From assembly GCF_001647285.1 (NCBI RefSeq), contig NZ_LRML01000016.1, positions 1 through 64,000 of the forward strand: a DNA stretch of 64,000 nucleotides, read 5' to 3'. The DNA comes from Rufibacter roseus. GTDB lineage: Bacteria; Bacteroidota; Bacteroidia; Cytophagales; Hymenobacteraceae. Shown here in pieces: positions 33,903 to 43,728 of this stretch. Made by a program: the position numbers and the translations under genes. The notes beneath the pieces are model-generated. The model saw nothing but the letters and a program-made list of their open reading frames with translations. It was not told the origin of the DNA and did not search any database. Numbering within the stretch: the first letter of the stretch is position 1; each line of letters begins with the position of its first letter.

Positions 33903-35222
33903 TTAATCTATTACCCCATATAAAGCATCTAGTACCTTATCAGCGGTAGCATCCCAGGTCATTTCTTTGATGGCTTGCTGGTTTGCCTCAACTTTTTTCT
34001 TGCGGTATCTGCTGTCTTTCAGTAAGTGCAGAATCTCTTCAGCCATGGCATCCACGTCATGATAATCGGCCACACAGGCTTCTGGTAACACCTCACCGGC
34101 ACCAGTTTGATTGCTGATAACTACGGGAAGACCGGCTTGTGTAGCCTCTAACACAGACAATCCGAAAGGCTCAGATAAAGCAGGCAGACAATACACCCCT
34201 GAATTCAGGAGGAGCTCCTCAGCTTGCTCAGGTGGTAAAAAACCGGTAAAGGTAACGGTTTTCTCTAGTCCTAACTTTTGGGCCTGCTGTTTTGCATCTT
34301 CCAAAAGAGGGCCATGGCCACCCATGACGAAATGAACATTACCGTCTTTACTTGCTACTTTTTTGGCTATTTTCAAGAACTGCAGAGGTCCTTTCTGTGA
34401 GACCATGCGGCCCAGAAAGGCAACTTGGTTGACAGCCGACTTGGCTGGTTCCTGAACTGTACAATCAGAGCAGCCGTTGTATACAACCTTTACCTTTTTA
34501 GCTGGAATTCCGTACCGTTTGACAATCATTTGGGCGGTTCTGTCGCTGACGGCTAAAACAAGATCTGCTTTTTCCATTGCCTTTACCTCCAGCTCATACA
34601 CCCAACCCACTGGGTCTCCTGCCTGTCTGTCAAACGAAAGGCTGTGCACGTGCAGCACCAACGGAACTTTACGCTGGGTTTTGATTTCAATACCAGCCAA
34701 GAAAGTCATCCAGTCATGGGCATACACCACGTCTATTTCACGATGAGAAGCCAGACGGGCCGCATAGCGGGCGAATTGGATTACCTCAAAGTTCATGGTT
34801 CCTTTGGCCATAGAAGCCAAAGCAATTTCAGGGTTGGCTTTAGCACTAGGCGCAGACGGTGCCGATGCTTCTACCGCTTCTACTTCTTTGGTGATGATAT
34901 CAGCCAGCTCCTCCTCCTCTTCAGGTGAGGCAACCGGGGCATTATCATAGGGTAATAAGTTAGCAGACACACGCAGTGTCTTGGCAAAACGCTCCAGATT
35001 TCTCTCAGCAGGAGCTTGTTGCACCTCCGCTAGGTCTATATCTTTTAGGCCAAACACTTCGGCATGTTTCTCTAAAGCCTTGTCTTGGGCTTGAGGCACA
35101 ATCATTGTAAGGTCCACCTCTTTGGCCAAAGCCTTTGCTAAATGGAAGCAAGCTTTTCCAACTCCACCATTCAGAATCGGCTGGTCTTCCCAACCCAGCA
35201 TTAGTACACGCAGTCTTTTCAT
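33903..35222 (-). CDS. GT4 family glycosyltransferase (glycogen/starch synthase-like)
   Basis: The 439-residue GT-B enzyme begins MKRLRVLMLGWEDQPILNGG, like glycogen synthase-type GT4/GT5 proteins whose first loop binds the acceptor. The nucleotide-sugar site is in the C-terminal half: VAFLGRMVSQKGPLQFLKIA, then SEPFGLSVLEATQAGLPVVI with the E-x7-E motif. A low-complexity acidic/Ala insert (about residues 98-135) interrupts the N-terminal domain. Context (branching enzyme, GT3 synthase, alpha-glucosidase) suggests alpha-glucan synthesis, though acceptor and donor cannot be fixed from sequence. Confidence 0.85.
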   Translation of the reverse strand: MKRLRVLMLGWEDQPILNGGVGKACFHLAKALAKEVDLTMIVPQAQDKALEKHAEVFGLKDIDLAEVQQAPAERNLERFAKTLRVSANLLPYDNAPVASPEEEEELADIITKEVEAVEASAPSAPSAKANPEIALASMAKGTMNFEVIQFARYAARLASHREIDVVYAHDWMTFLAGIEIKTQRKVPLVLHVHSLSFDRQAGDPVGWVYELEVKAMEKADLVLAVSDRTAQMIVKRYGIPAKKVKVVYNGCSDCTVQEPAKSAVNQVAFLGRMVSQKGPLQFLKIAKKVASKDGNVHFVMGGHGPLLEDAKQQAQKLGLEKTVTFTGFLPPEQAEELLLNSGVYCLPALSEPFGLSVLEATQAGLPVVISNQTGAGEVLPEACVADYHDVDAMAEEILHLLKDSRYRKKKVEANQQAIKEMTWDATADKVLDALYGVID

Positions 35223-35318
35223 TTTTTACTCAAAACTCCTTTATTCCAGATGCCACAATATAAGGCATAAACATATAAACGCAGCAATATCTGCAAATAT
35301 AGTCAAGGGAAATCTATT

Positions 35319-35326
35319 TATTTTTG
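35319..35326 (+). promoter_or_regulatory. Bacteroidota -7 promoter element (TATTTTTG)
   Basis: The octamer matches TAnnTTTG, 112 bases before the GH31 gene in the divergent GT4/GH31 intergenic region. No -33 box is evident. Confidence 0.3.
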
Positions 35327-35437
35327 CTTCTTTGCCGCCAAGAGCAGCCACCAACGTAACTTTCAGTACTAATACAAGTTTCTAATGAATTAGTACGAAG
35401 ACTTACTCCGCTTGCTGCCCAAACTTTTAATGACACT

Positions 35438-37870
35438 ATGAACGAATCAATACAGGATAACAATTACATGATCAATGACCTGGGGGCGAAGCACGAAGAA
35501 TACTTCGCGGGAACCGTTACTCAGGTTGAAAACGATAAAAATTTTGCGGTATTTACCTGTGACAACCATGTTGCCTTACGTGTAGAAGCCATAAACCAAC
35601 ATACAATACGCTTCAGATTTGCCACGAGCGCTGGCTTTGGCAGAGACTTCTCTTATGCTATTGCTCCGGACAGACTGCAGGAAAACGTAAAACTGAAAGT
35701 AAAGGAGCTGCACGACCATTACCGGTTAACGACCAAAGAACTTATCTGCACCATTACCAAAAAAGGACTGCGTTCCCGCATAGTAGACAAATCTGGCCAG
35801 GTGCTGTTAGAAGATGAAAAAGGGTTCCACTGGCAAGACCACAAAGATTACGGCGGCGAGATAGTGAAAATGAGCAAGCACGCCCGCCCCAGAGAATTCT
35901 ACTATGGGTTAGGTGATAAAGCCGAAAACATGAACCTGCGGGGCAAGCGCTTCGAGAACTGGGGTGCCGACACGTATGGCTACACCAAAGGTTCTGACCC
36001 ACTGTACAAGAACATTAATTTTTTTATGGGCCTGCACAACCGGCAGGCTTACGGTGTCTTCTTTGACAACACCTTCCGTTCCTTCTTTGATTTTGGCAGC
36101 GAACGCACAGAAATCACCAGCTTCTGGGCCCAAGGCGGTGTCATGGATTATTATTTCATTTACGGCCCTACCCTTACTGAGGTAGTACAGAAATACACAC
36201 TTTTAACGGGTACTCCTGAGCTGCCACCGCTATGGTCGCTGGGGTACCACCAATGTAAATGGAGCTACTACCCAGAAAGTGTGGTAAATGACATCGCCAA
36301 AGGTTTCCGTGACCGTCAGATTCCGTGCGACGCCCTGTACCTGGACATTGACTACATGGAAGGATTTAGATGCTTCACCTGGTCTAAAAATTATTTCCCT
36401 GAGCCCAAGCGCATGGTGCAGGAACTAAAGGAGGACGGATTTAAGACTGTGGTGATCATTGACCCGGGCATCAAGATTGACCCGGACTACGAAGTGTTCC
36501 AGCAAGGCATAGAGAATGACTATTTCTGCCGTCGCGCTGATGGGCCGCTGTACAAAGGCACCGTTTGGCCTGGGCTCTGCCACTTCCCAGATTTTACCCG
36601 GCCAGATGTGCGCGAGTGGTGGACAGGTTTGTTTGAGGGGTTAATGGAAACGGGCATTGCAGGTGTTTGGAATGACATGAACGAACCCGCTGTGTTTGAA
36701 ATTGGTACTTTCCCTAATGACGTACGTCACTCCTTTGACGGAGAACCTTGCAGCCACCGGAAAGCGCACAATATATACGGCATGCAAATGGCACGGGCAA
36801 CTTATGAGGGAGTAAAGAAATTCGTGCACCCTAACCGTCCTTTCACCATTACCCGTTCTGGTTACGCTGGGGTGCAACGCTACGCCTCTGCCTGGACCGG
36901 CGATAACATAGCCTCTTGGGACCATTTATGGTTAGCCAATATTCAGTGCCAACGCTTGAGTATCTCTGGAATTTCATTTGTGGGCTCAGACATTGGGGGC
37001 TTTATTGAAACACCAGACGGTGAACTGTACATCCGGTGGTTGCAATTGGGTATTTTCCATCCTTTCTGCCGCACTCACTCCTCTGGTGACCACGGAGATC
37101 AGGAGCCATGGTCATTTGGGGAGCCGTATACATCTTTGGCCCGGCAGTTCATTGAATTGCGGTACCAATTACTTCCCTACATCTATACCACCTTCTGGCA
37201 ATACGCCACCCACGGCACCCCAATGCTGCGTCCGCTGGCTTTGTTGGATCAGAACGACCCGGAGTGTTATTACCGTATGGCTGAGTTTTGCATGGGCGAC
37301 CATGTACTGGTCTGCCCTATCACGCAACCGGGAGTAGACGGACGAATCATGTACCTGCCGCAAGGCGAGTGGTATGACTTCTGGACAGATAAATTGGAAA
37401 CTGGTAAACAAGAGGTTTGGGCTGATGCTCCATTAAATCGTGTGCCTATGTTCATCAGGGCTGGAGCAGTATTACCTCTGTACCCGGTACAACAGTATGT
37501 TGGTCAGATAGAGGCACCTGAAGTCTCTCTTCACGTGTATTACAGTGAAAACTCCTGCCAAAGTGTACTATATGAAGACGGTGGTGAAGGCTATGGCTAC
37601 GCAGAAGGAAATTACCTGCATAAAACTTTCTTCACGGCCACTTCCTTTACCACCTTTTCTGTTTCACAGAAAAGGGAGGGCAAGGGTTCAGATAACTACA
37701 GCATGTACCATGTGGTGATTCACGGGTTACCGGCGCCAACGGCCACAGTGGTGGTAGACGAACAGGAAATACCTTTTGAAACGGTACCAGAAAGCAATTT
37801 GCTCTTGGTGAAAGTGCCGGCAGCTTTTGAGCTGCTCAGTCTGCACTCTGAACCAAAAACATCTGTTTAG
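35438..37870 (+). CDS. GH31 alpha-glucosidase
   Basis: The 810-residue enzyme hydrolyses terminal alpha-glucosyl residues. The N-terminal beta-sandwich precedes a barrel with LWSLGYHQCKWSYYPESVVN, LDIDYMEGFRCFTWSKNYFP and the catalytic nucleophile D413 in GVWNDMNEPAVF, the GH31 signature. The pattern GDNIASWDHL provides the acid/base Asp. C-terminal beta domains follow. There is no signal peptide, so it acts in the cytosol, probably on glycogen-derived or imported maltooligosaccharides. It is divergent from the GT4 gene. Confidence 0.95.
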   Translation: MNESIQDNNYMINDLGAKHEEYFAGTVTQVENDKNFAVFTCDNHVALRVEAINQHTIRFRFATSAGFGRDFSYAIAPDRLQENVKLKVKELHDHYRLTTKELICTITKKGLRSRIVDKSGQVLLEDEKGFHWQDHKDYGGEIVKMSKHARPREFYYGLGDKAENMNLRGKRFENWGADTYGYTKGSDPLYKNINFFMGLHNRQAYGVFFDNTFRSFFDFGSERTEITSFWAQGGVMDYYFIYGPTLTEVVQKYTLLTGTPELPPLWSLGYHQCKWSYYPESVVNDIAKGFRDRQIPCDALYLDIDYMEGFRCFTWSKNYFPEPKRMVQELKEDGFKTVVIIDPGIKIDPDYEVFQQGIENDYFCRRADGPLYKGTVWPGLCHFPDFTRPDVREWWTGLFEGLMETGIAGVWNDMNEPAVFEIGTFPNDVRHSFDGEPCSHRKAHNIYGMQMARATYEGVKKFVHPNRPFTITRSGYAGVQRYASAWTGDNIASWDHLWLANIQCQRLSISGISFVGSDIGGFIETPDGELYIRWLQLGIFHPFCRTHSSGDHGDQEPWSFGEPYTSLARQFIELRYQLLPYIYTTFWQYATHGTPMLRPLALLDQNDPECYYRMAEFCMGDHVLVCPITQPGVDGRIMYLPQGEWYDFWTDKLETGKQEVWADAPLNRVPMFIRAGAVLPLYPVQQYVGQIEAPEVSLHVYYSENSCQSVLYEDGGEGYGYAEGNYLHKTFFTATSFTTFSVSQKREGKGSDNYSMYHVVIHGLPAPTATVVVDEQEIPFETVPESNLLLVKVPAAFELLSLHSEPKTSV

Positions 37871-37894
37871 AGAACGCTTATCAACAACAAGTCG

Positions 37895-37936
37895 TGTGTT
37901 TTAGGGCTGTTTTGGCTAAAACAGCCCTAAAACACA
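37895..37936. repeat. Dispersed palindrome
   Basis: A perfect 19-bp stem with core TGTGTTTTAGGGCTGTTTT, loop GGCT, lies between the convergent GH31 and GT3 genes. It is one of the best-preserved copies. Confidence 0.85.
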
Positions 37937-37997
37937 GACTTGTTTATTATGCTAAAGCCGTAGCTTTTTCTAGTTTGCAGGTTAGTGAAGAAACAAA

Positions 37998-39797
37998 CTA
38001 TTCTTCGGAGTTGGTGGTCAGGGCCAGCTGATACGCCCGCTCATAATGCACCAGTAATTTTTTCCAGTCAAACATTTCTGAAAGGCCTTCCACCTTGTTT
38101 CGTTGGGCAATACGCTCACGGCGGCTCATTTCCACGTAATCAAACATGTGGCGGGTAAGCTGCTCGGCGGCATCGTCAAAGCTTCTTTCGTGGCGGTCAA
38201 TTACATAAATACCTTTGTCAGTGTATTTTTTCACGTGCTTCTTCACGTAATCACCAAATCCTGAAAGGTCACTGGTGACGGCCGGAATACCGCTCGCCAC
38301 ACATTCTAAAGGGGTATACCCCCACGGCTCATAGTAACTCGGAAAAACGCCCAAGTGGCAGCCTCTCACAAACTGACCATACTCCATACCGAACAGCGGG
38401 TTAATGGGCGAGATAAAGTCTGGGTGGTACACCACCTTCACCCTATCATCAGCATTGTTAACCAAGTTGGAAGTACGCAGGAAATGAAGAATCTCATCAG
38501 TTTGGTCATTCACCAGATTGTGCGTGACTACCGGCGGTAGCTGATGCGTTTTCCAGGACTGAATGGTTCTGCGGTAGCGCAGTTTCCAATAGTCGTCCAC
38601 GAAGCTGTTTAGCTCAGGCAACTTATGATCGGTGCAACTGGCGGCGGCATTGAACAGCCGCTCTCCTAACTGTTCCTGAATTGATTCTACCGTATCCTGA
38701 ATTTCCTCCATCAGCGCCTTTGAATGCAGCACCGCCGGATTGATGGAATAAAAAGGTTGTTTGGTCACGAAAAACATTACCACCGTCATGTCTGATTTTG
38801 CCTGCTTCATGCGGTGATTCAGGCGAGCCAGGGCCTCCAGGGTAAGGTCAAAGCCTTTGTTGCGGTACTCATACCTACCAGAGGTGAAGAAATAAATGGT
38901 TTTCTCCAGATCAAAGGGGAAGCTCTGGAAGAAATGCCCCATCACAAAGCGGTGGATCTTCTTCTTATACGTTAAATGCAGGTTCTGAAACTCGTGCATG
39001 GCCGTAAACCGCCGGATGTTCAAGCCATTGGGTAGTACGGTATCTGGTATGCGGTCCAGCAGGTATATACACTCCCGCACCGTTACCTCACTTACCGTAG
39101 TAAACACATGGGCCCCGTGTGCGGCAGCCCTTTCTATAGACACTGCCGGTTCAATATTGAAATGACGGGCTTCGTGCTGCCAATCTACCGAGGTGAGTTG
39201 ATCATAGAAATTAGGATCATTCATGGCCAGGTAACGGCCCAGTAAGGTAGCGTGGGTGGTAAAGACTATTTTTACCGGCACTTGCTCCCGCCTCAGGTCC
39301 GGAATGGCAGAACCCACCATCCATTCATGGAAGTGCGCCACTACTTTGGTTTTATCAGCCAGTATTTTTATGTACCGCTTCACCATGTCACCGAAGGCCA
39401 ATACCTGGTTCAGCAGATCTTCATTGGAGGTGGGTATTCTATGGTTCTCCCAAAGAAAGTATTTTATCTCGCTCAGTCCCCTGAAGGCACTTTGCGGGTT
39501 GATTAATACAATTTTGGGACGGCCAGTCACTAGCCAGGTGCCGTAGTAACACTCAATGCCCTGCTCTCTCAGTTCCAGCACTGCCTTTCCGTAGACATCA
39601 GAATAGTCGTCTGAAGGCTCAAATTCGGCAGCGGCCTGGTTTGGGAAGTAAGGTCCAATCAGACAATATTGGTCACCCCAATATTCCATCATGGCCGGTA
39701 CTTTGGACCGGATTACCGTATAAATTCCACCTACTTGGTTGCAGGCTTCCCAGGCTATTTCTAATAAGTGTGGAGAGGCAGTAGACTTTTTGTCCAT
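37998..39797 (-). CDS. Glycogen synthase, GT3 family (animal/fungal type)
   Basis: The 599-residue GT-B enzyme extends glycogen from UDP-glucose. It begins LLEIAWEACNQVGGIYTVIR, the GT3 signature in which the loop K/E-x-x-N-x-V-G-G-I-Y-T-V binds the donor. VVAHFHEWMVGSAIPDLRRE and, in the C-terminal half, GVFPSYYEPWGYTPLECVAS with the catalytic Glu motif are also GT3-specific. The eukaryotic phospho-regulatory tails are absent, giving a shorter chain than the animal enzyme. A GT3 synthase beside a GH13_8 branching enzyme means a eukaryote-like glycogen pathway, known in some Bacteroidota. Confidence 0.95.
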   Translation of the reverse strand: MDKKSTASPHLLEIAWEACNQVGGIYTVIRSKVPAMMEYWGDQYCLIGPYFPNQAAAEFEPSDDYSDVYGKAVLELREQGIECYYGTWLVTGRPKIVLINPQSAFRGLSEIKYFLWENHRIPTSNEDLLNQVLAFGDMVKRYIKILADKTKVVAHFHEWMVGSAIPDLRREQVPVKIVFTTHATLLGRYLAMNDPNFYDQLTSVDWQHEARHFNIEPAVSIERAAAHGAHVFTTVSEVTVRECIYLLDRIPDTVLPNGLNIRRFTAMHEFQNLHLTYKKKIHRFVMGHFFQSFPFDLEKTIYFFTSGRYEYRNKGFDLTLEALARLNHRMKQAKSDMTVVMFFVTKQPFYSINPAVLHSKALMEEIQDTVESIQEQLGERLFNAAASCTDHKLPELNSFVDDYWKLRYRRTIQSWKTHQLPPVVTHNLVNDQTDEILHFLRTSNLVNNADDRVKVVYHPDFISPINPLFGMEYGQFVRGCHLGVFPSYYEPWGYTPLECVASGIPAVTSDLSGFGDYVKKHVKKYTDKGIYVIDRHERSFDDAAEQLTRHMFDYVEMSRRERIAQRNKVEGLSEMFDWKKLLVHYERAYQLALTTNSEE

Positions 39798-40199
39798 GGG
39801 CAGTTCGATTTTGACCTATATTACTCAAAAAAGCAGAAAACGGATGTAGTAAACTACTCTTTTTCTAAAGAATTTTTACTTTAGAGGCACACCTTTTTAA
39901 AACTATCGTAATGAAAAGACTGCCGTAGAAAATGATGTTAGACGCATATAAACTTTAGCTCTAACATATCTTTCTCTTTCTTAATACTTTCTGCAAAGTA
40001 TACAGTTTAACTACGGCAAAAGATAAATGCGGGGCTATGAACCCAGCTAAAAACTTACTGGCAGAGTTTAAAAATTTCAATTCTGGAATTACCAGTAAAC
40101 ATGATAGAAAGGTTAAAGCATTAAAAGGACTACCCACTACATAAAATCGGGCTGAAATTCAGCTTCACTAATTTTAACAACAACAGCAGAACAACACCT
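39798..40199. other. Divergent intergenic region
   Basis: A 402-base A+T-rich region lies between glycogen synthase and the thioesterase gene. Apart from a possible 35-codon frame (40037-40144) I see no gene or structure. Confidence 0.4.
40037..40144 (+). CDS. Possible 35-residue basic small protein
   Basis: The frame MNPAKNLLAEFKNFNSGITS followed by KHDRKVKALKGLPTT has a believable lysine-rich composition and a clean ATG and stop. It lies 55 bases before the thioesterase gene on the same strand. No family is recognised and the length is near what chance allows. Confidence 0.3.
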   Translation: MNPAKNLLAEFKNFNSGITSKHDRKVKALKGLPTT

Positions 40200-40631
40200 A
40201 TGAGCACCGTATATGAAGGCCAGGTAATTTGGTCACAGATTGATGCAAACATGCACCTGCGCCATTCGGCTTACGCCGATTTTGCCGCCCAAGCCCGTAT
40301 CGCCATGCTAGATAGCTTGGGACTTGATTTTAAATCGTTTCAGAAGTTACGAATCGGACCTATTCTTTTCAGAGAAGAATTGCAGTACCTGCGCGAGGTT
40401 TCCATCAATGACACGGTTAAAATACATTCGGTACTAACCAAAGCCAGACAAGACGGGTCACGCTGGTCTATCAGGCACGAGGTGTTTCGTGGTGACGGCA
40501 CCAAAGCAGCGGTTATTCTGGTAGACGGAGCCTGGATAGATATTGCGCAACGGAAATTAGCTACCTTGCCACAGGAACTCTCCGAGAAGTTTATGGGCTT
40601 ACCCAAAGCTGAAGAGTTTACGTTGGAATAA
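40200..40631 (+). CDS. 4HBT-superfamily acyl-CoA thioesterase
   Basis: The 143-residue hotdog-fold protein of the YbgC/FadM-like group opens VIWSQIDANMHLRHSAYADF, where the Asp and the x-H-x-x-x-x-x-Y pattern form the active site (Q-I-D-A-N-M-H-L replaces the usual D-x-D-x-x-G-H-V). The long first helix AAQARIAMLDSLG follows. It hydrolyses acyl-CoA thioesters; chain-length preference is unknown. It is a single gene followed by a dispersed palindrome. Confidence 0.85.
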   Translation: MSTVYEGQVIWSQIDANMHLRHSAYADFAAQARIAMLDSLGLDFKSFQKLRIGPILFREELQYLREVSINDTVKIHSVLTKARQDGSRWSIRHEVFRGDGTKAAVILVDGAWIDIAQRKLATLPQELSEKFMGLPKAEEFTLE

Positions 40632-40635
40632 AAAT

Positions 40636-40681
40636 AGCCTCTGTTTTAGGGCTGTTTTTGTAAAAACAGCTAACAGAGGCT
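40636..40681. repeat. Dispersed palindrome, right arm shortened
   Basis: AGCCTCTGTTTTAGGGCTG with a TTTT/AAAA centre faces AAAACAGC and TAACAGAGGCT. The right arm has lost the CCTAAA block. It lies between the convergent thioesterase and kinase genes. Confidence 0.65.
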
Positions 40682-40700
40682 AACTAAAGGATATTGATAG

Positions 40701-43259
40701 CTATGCTTTCTGGCTGTTCAGATAAATCAGGAAGCGGGTTCCGCCCTCAATCTGGCTGGTTACTTCTATCTGTCCGCCCATTGACTCTACGTGGGTTTTA
40801 ACCAGAAACAACCCTATCCCCCTGCCATTTTTATTTTTATGAAACCGCTTATACATTTTAAAAAGATCTTTTTTTGCCTTCTCCAAATCAAAGCCGGTGC
40901 CATTGTCTGAGAAAGATACGGCCACTCCTCTTTCTTCACTGTAGTAGCACTTAATGATAATCTGCAGCGCTCTTTTCTGGGAACGGTACTTTATTGAATT
41001 AGAAAGTAAGTTGTAAAAGATACTATACAGATAGGCTTTGTTCCCCTGCACCGTGAGGTCTTTACCTACTTCTAACTTTACATGGGCTCCACAATTTATA
41101 AGCTGCTCCTCAAAACTCTGCAGCACCTGCTCCAGTAAGCCTGCTAACGGAACATCTTCCTGATCCTGCACATCTTGTCTGTCACGGATGGATAACACCA
41201 TGTTCAGGTCTCGGAGAACAGTGTCCATCTTGAATACTGTTTTCTTCAGATGGCTCAGTGACTGTTCAAACAAGGGGGAGCTTTTGTCTATACCGGTTAG
41301 TAATTCTGCCAACCCTAAGGCATTGGCCACCGGGGCTCTTAAGTTGTGGGAAATAATGTAGGTAAACTGCTGCAAATCGCGGTTCTGTTGGAACAAATCT
41401 TTCGTCATTTCCTTCTGGCTGTACTCTATCTCTTTGCGGCTGGTGACGTCTTTAAGAATGGCAATATATTGAATGATTTTCCCGTCTTTGTCACGAATGG
41501 CTGTGATGTCCATTGACAACCAGAACTTTTCACCTGACTTGCGGTAGTTGATTATGTTTACATTGAATGACTCACCTAAAGCAAGCTTTTGCCGGAGTAT
41601 TTCTACTGTTTCAGGGTCTGTTTCCGGCCCTTGTAACACCGAACCTGGCTTTTTACCTTTCACCTCTTCCAGGTTATAGCCGGTAATTCTGCAAAAAGCT
41701 TCATTTACCCAATCTACATACCCATTGGCATCAGTAATCACTACACCGTTTATGGTTTTACTCGCCACCAATGACAGCTTTTCCAGCTCACGCTTATTAT
41801 TTATTTTATCAGTAATATCTGCGAAATAAACAGAAAGACCTTCTTCAGAGGGAAAAGCCTTTACTTCCAACCATATGTCAAGCCGTTCAAGGTAGGCTTC
41901 AAAGTGTACAGCCTCTCTATTTTGCAGGGCGTACCGATAATGCTTGAAAAAAGTACCGTCTACTTCTTCCGGAAAGACATCCATGATTTTTTGTCCGATC
42001 AGCTCTTCCCTGTTCACTTTTAGAATTCTTTCAAACTCCTTGTTAACAAAAGAAAGCCTGTACTCTTTGTCCAGAAAAAAGAAGGCGTCGGTAATACTTT
42101 CAAACACAGAAGCCAGCTGTTGGATCTGCTGCTTGATAGATAAATTGGAAATAGATATTTGTGTAATGTCACGCAAACGGCTAAACACCCCTGTCACCAC
42201 GCCATTCACAAAAACCGGAATTTTAGTGACATCAAATACCTGACGTGGATGATCTGCCAGTGAAAAGCTTACCTCATAGTTAACTACTTCTCCTGTGACA
42301 GCTTTTTGCATACTATCCCAGCAAATAGGTTTTACCTCTTCGGGCAGCAGGTCAATAAGTTGCATTTGCAACAGCTCTTCTTTCTCGGCTTGAAAATACT
42401 TTAGAAAGGCTGGGTTGGCATCTAGAATTAACCCTTCTTTATTTTGGTAAATGATTAAATCAGGGTTGTTTAAAAAAAGAGCTCTGAAGCATTGCTCACG
42501 CTCCTTTAATTTTTCGCGGTCTATAACCCGTTCAGTGATGTCACGGGCGCTGATTACTATTCCTCCTACTTCGGCATTATCAAGGTAGTTTATTCCATGC
42601 AATTCAAGCCATCGCCAGTTACCATCGGAATGCTGTACCCTGCACTCTGATAAAGTTCCCTGACCCGATGCCAGTACCATCTCCCATGCTTCCTGCGCCT
42701 TGGCAAGGTCTTCGGGGTGCACCAGTTTAAAGGCATTGAAGTCTACTAACGCATCTGTCTTACAACCTAATACTTTCTCGGTTGCACCGCTGGTGTACAG
42801 AAAATCACAGTTTTCATTCAATACAGCCTGCATGTCTGCTCCTTGGTTGATGAGTGACCTCAGAAACTGTACTTTGCCGTTTTGAGTTGAGCTTTCATCT
42901 GCCACTGGTTGGTTTAATCTAGCCACACAGTACATACTTTGCTGCTCCTCCACAAAAACAACTGACCAAGTCAGCCCCACACTCTTCCCGCTCTTCGTAA
43001 GGTAGCGGTTCTTAAAATCTACTACTTTTTTACCTTCTTTTATTATTTCCTGAGTGACGGCTTTAGTCTTGGGTATATCTAACGGAGAGACGTAATCAAT
43101 GAATTTTTTCCCTTCCAATTCAGAAGGAGCATATCCTAAAATTGCTTGACTAGCAGCACTGACATGTAAAAACAAACCATTTACATCAATGGTACAAATC
43201 ATGTCACTAGAGAATTGAAGCAAGCCCTTGAGAACTTCTGCATCCCAGGTATTCGTCAT
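40701..43259 (-). CDS. Multi-PAS hybrid sensor histidine kinase
   Basis: The 852-residue soluble kinase is built of about five PAS/PAC units: about residues 5-115 (GLFLHVSAASQAILGYAPSE), 130-245, 255-370, 380-490 (LDKEYRLSFVNKEFERILKV) and 495-620 (DANGYVDWVNEAFCRITGYN). The dimerisation helix has H-box TYIISHNLRAPVANALG, followed by HATPase_c with LLSNSIKYRS, DNGTGFDL and GRGIGLFLVKTHVESMGGQI. It has no receiver domain and no membrane segment. The PAS with VTSRKEIEYSQ is the usual PAS-to-kinase linker. Signal and partner regulator are unknown; no regulator gene adjoins. Confidence 0.92.
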   Translation of the reverse strand: MTNTWDAEVLKGLLQFSSDMICTIDVNGLFLHVSAASQAILGYAPSELEGKKFIDYVSPLDIPKTKAVTQEIIKEGKKVVDFKNRYLTKSGKSVGLTWSVVFVEEQQSMYCVARLNQPVADESSTQNGKVQFLRSLINQGADMQAVLNENCDFLYTSGATEKVLGCKTDALVDFNAFKLVHPEDLAKAQEAWEMVLASGQGTLSECRVQHSDGNWRWLELHGINYLDNAEVGGIVISARDITERVIDREKLKEREQCFRALFLNNPDLIIYQNKEGLILDANPAFLKYFQAEKEELLQMQLIDLLPEEVKPICWDSMQKAVTGEVVNYEVSFSLADHPRQVFDVTKIPVFVNGVVTGVFSRLRDITQISISNLSIKQQIQQLASVFESITDAFFFLDKEYRLSFVNKEFERILKVNREELIGQKIMDVFPEEVDGTFFKHYRYALQNREAVHFEAYLERLDIWLEVKAFPSEEGLSVYFADITDKINNKRELEKLSLVASKTINGVVITDANGYVDWVNEAFCRITGYNLEEVKGKKPGSVLQGPETDPETVEILRQKLALGESFNVNIINYRKSGEKFWLSMDITAIRDKDGKIIQYIAILKDVTSRKEIEYSQKEMTKDLFQQNRDLQQFTYIISHNLRAPVANALGLAELLTGIDKSSPLFEQSLSHLKKTVFKMDTVLRDLNMVLSIRDRQDVQDQEDVPLAGLLEQVLQSFEEQLINCGAHVKLEVGKDLTVQGNKAYLYSIFYNLLSNSIKYRSQKRALQIIIKCYYSEERGVAVSFSDNGTGFDLEKAKKDLFKMYKRFHKNKNGRGIGLFLVKTHVESMGGQIEVTSQIEGGTRFLIYLNSQKA

Positions 43260-43728
43260 AGTATAGTATTTATATATTCTATTATATATCAGTTAATTTA
43301 AAGGGTATAATATTACTAAATTCAAAATAAAGTCCTTTAAATTAAGTTTATTATCAATTTTTATATTAATAATATCCTAAATCTACTTTACATAAAATTC
43401 TTCCTCACTTAGAAAGAAGCACAAAATCTCTCAACCAGTCAGCATTTTATAATTACCGATCTGGATTGAATTATTTGTTTGTTACGCAGCACCTACAAGT
43501 TAAAGTTTTTTCAATAAACAAGTTAATGTTAACTTAAAACTTTATCTGTTTTACCATCTCTATCACCTATATAGAAGCGCTTTTTGCAGGCATATATTCA
43601 CCATTTCACTCAGGTAGGCATTCTTGAGCACTCCTAAAACAATTAATTTTGACTTATTCTTCAGCCTCTCTCTACCTTCCTTGCATTTGAACTTGCCCCT
43701 ATTCATCTACTTTTTATAACTTGGTCGC
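43260..43728. other. Divergent A+T-rich intergenic region
   Basis: A 469-base region lies between the multi-PAS kinase and the M28 peptidase. It has no convincing gene, RNA or palindrome and probably holds both promoters. Confidence 0.4.
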
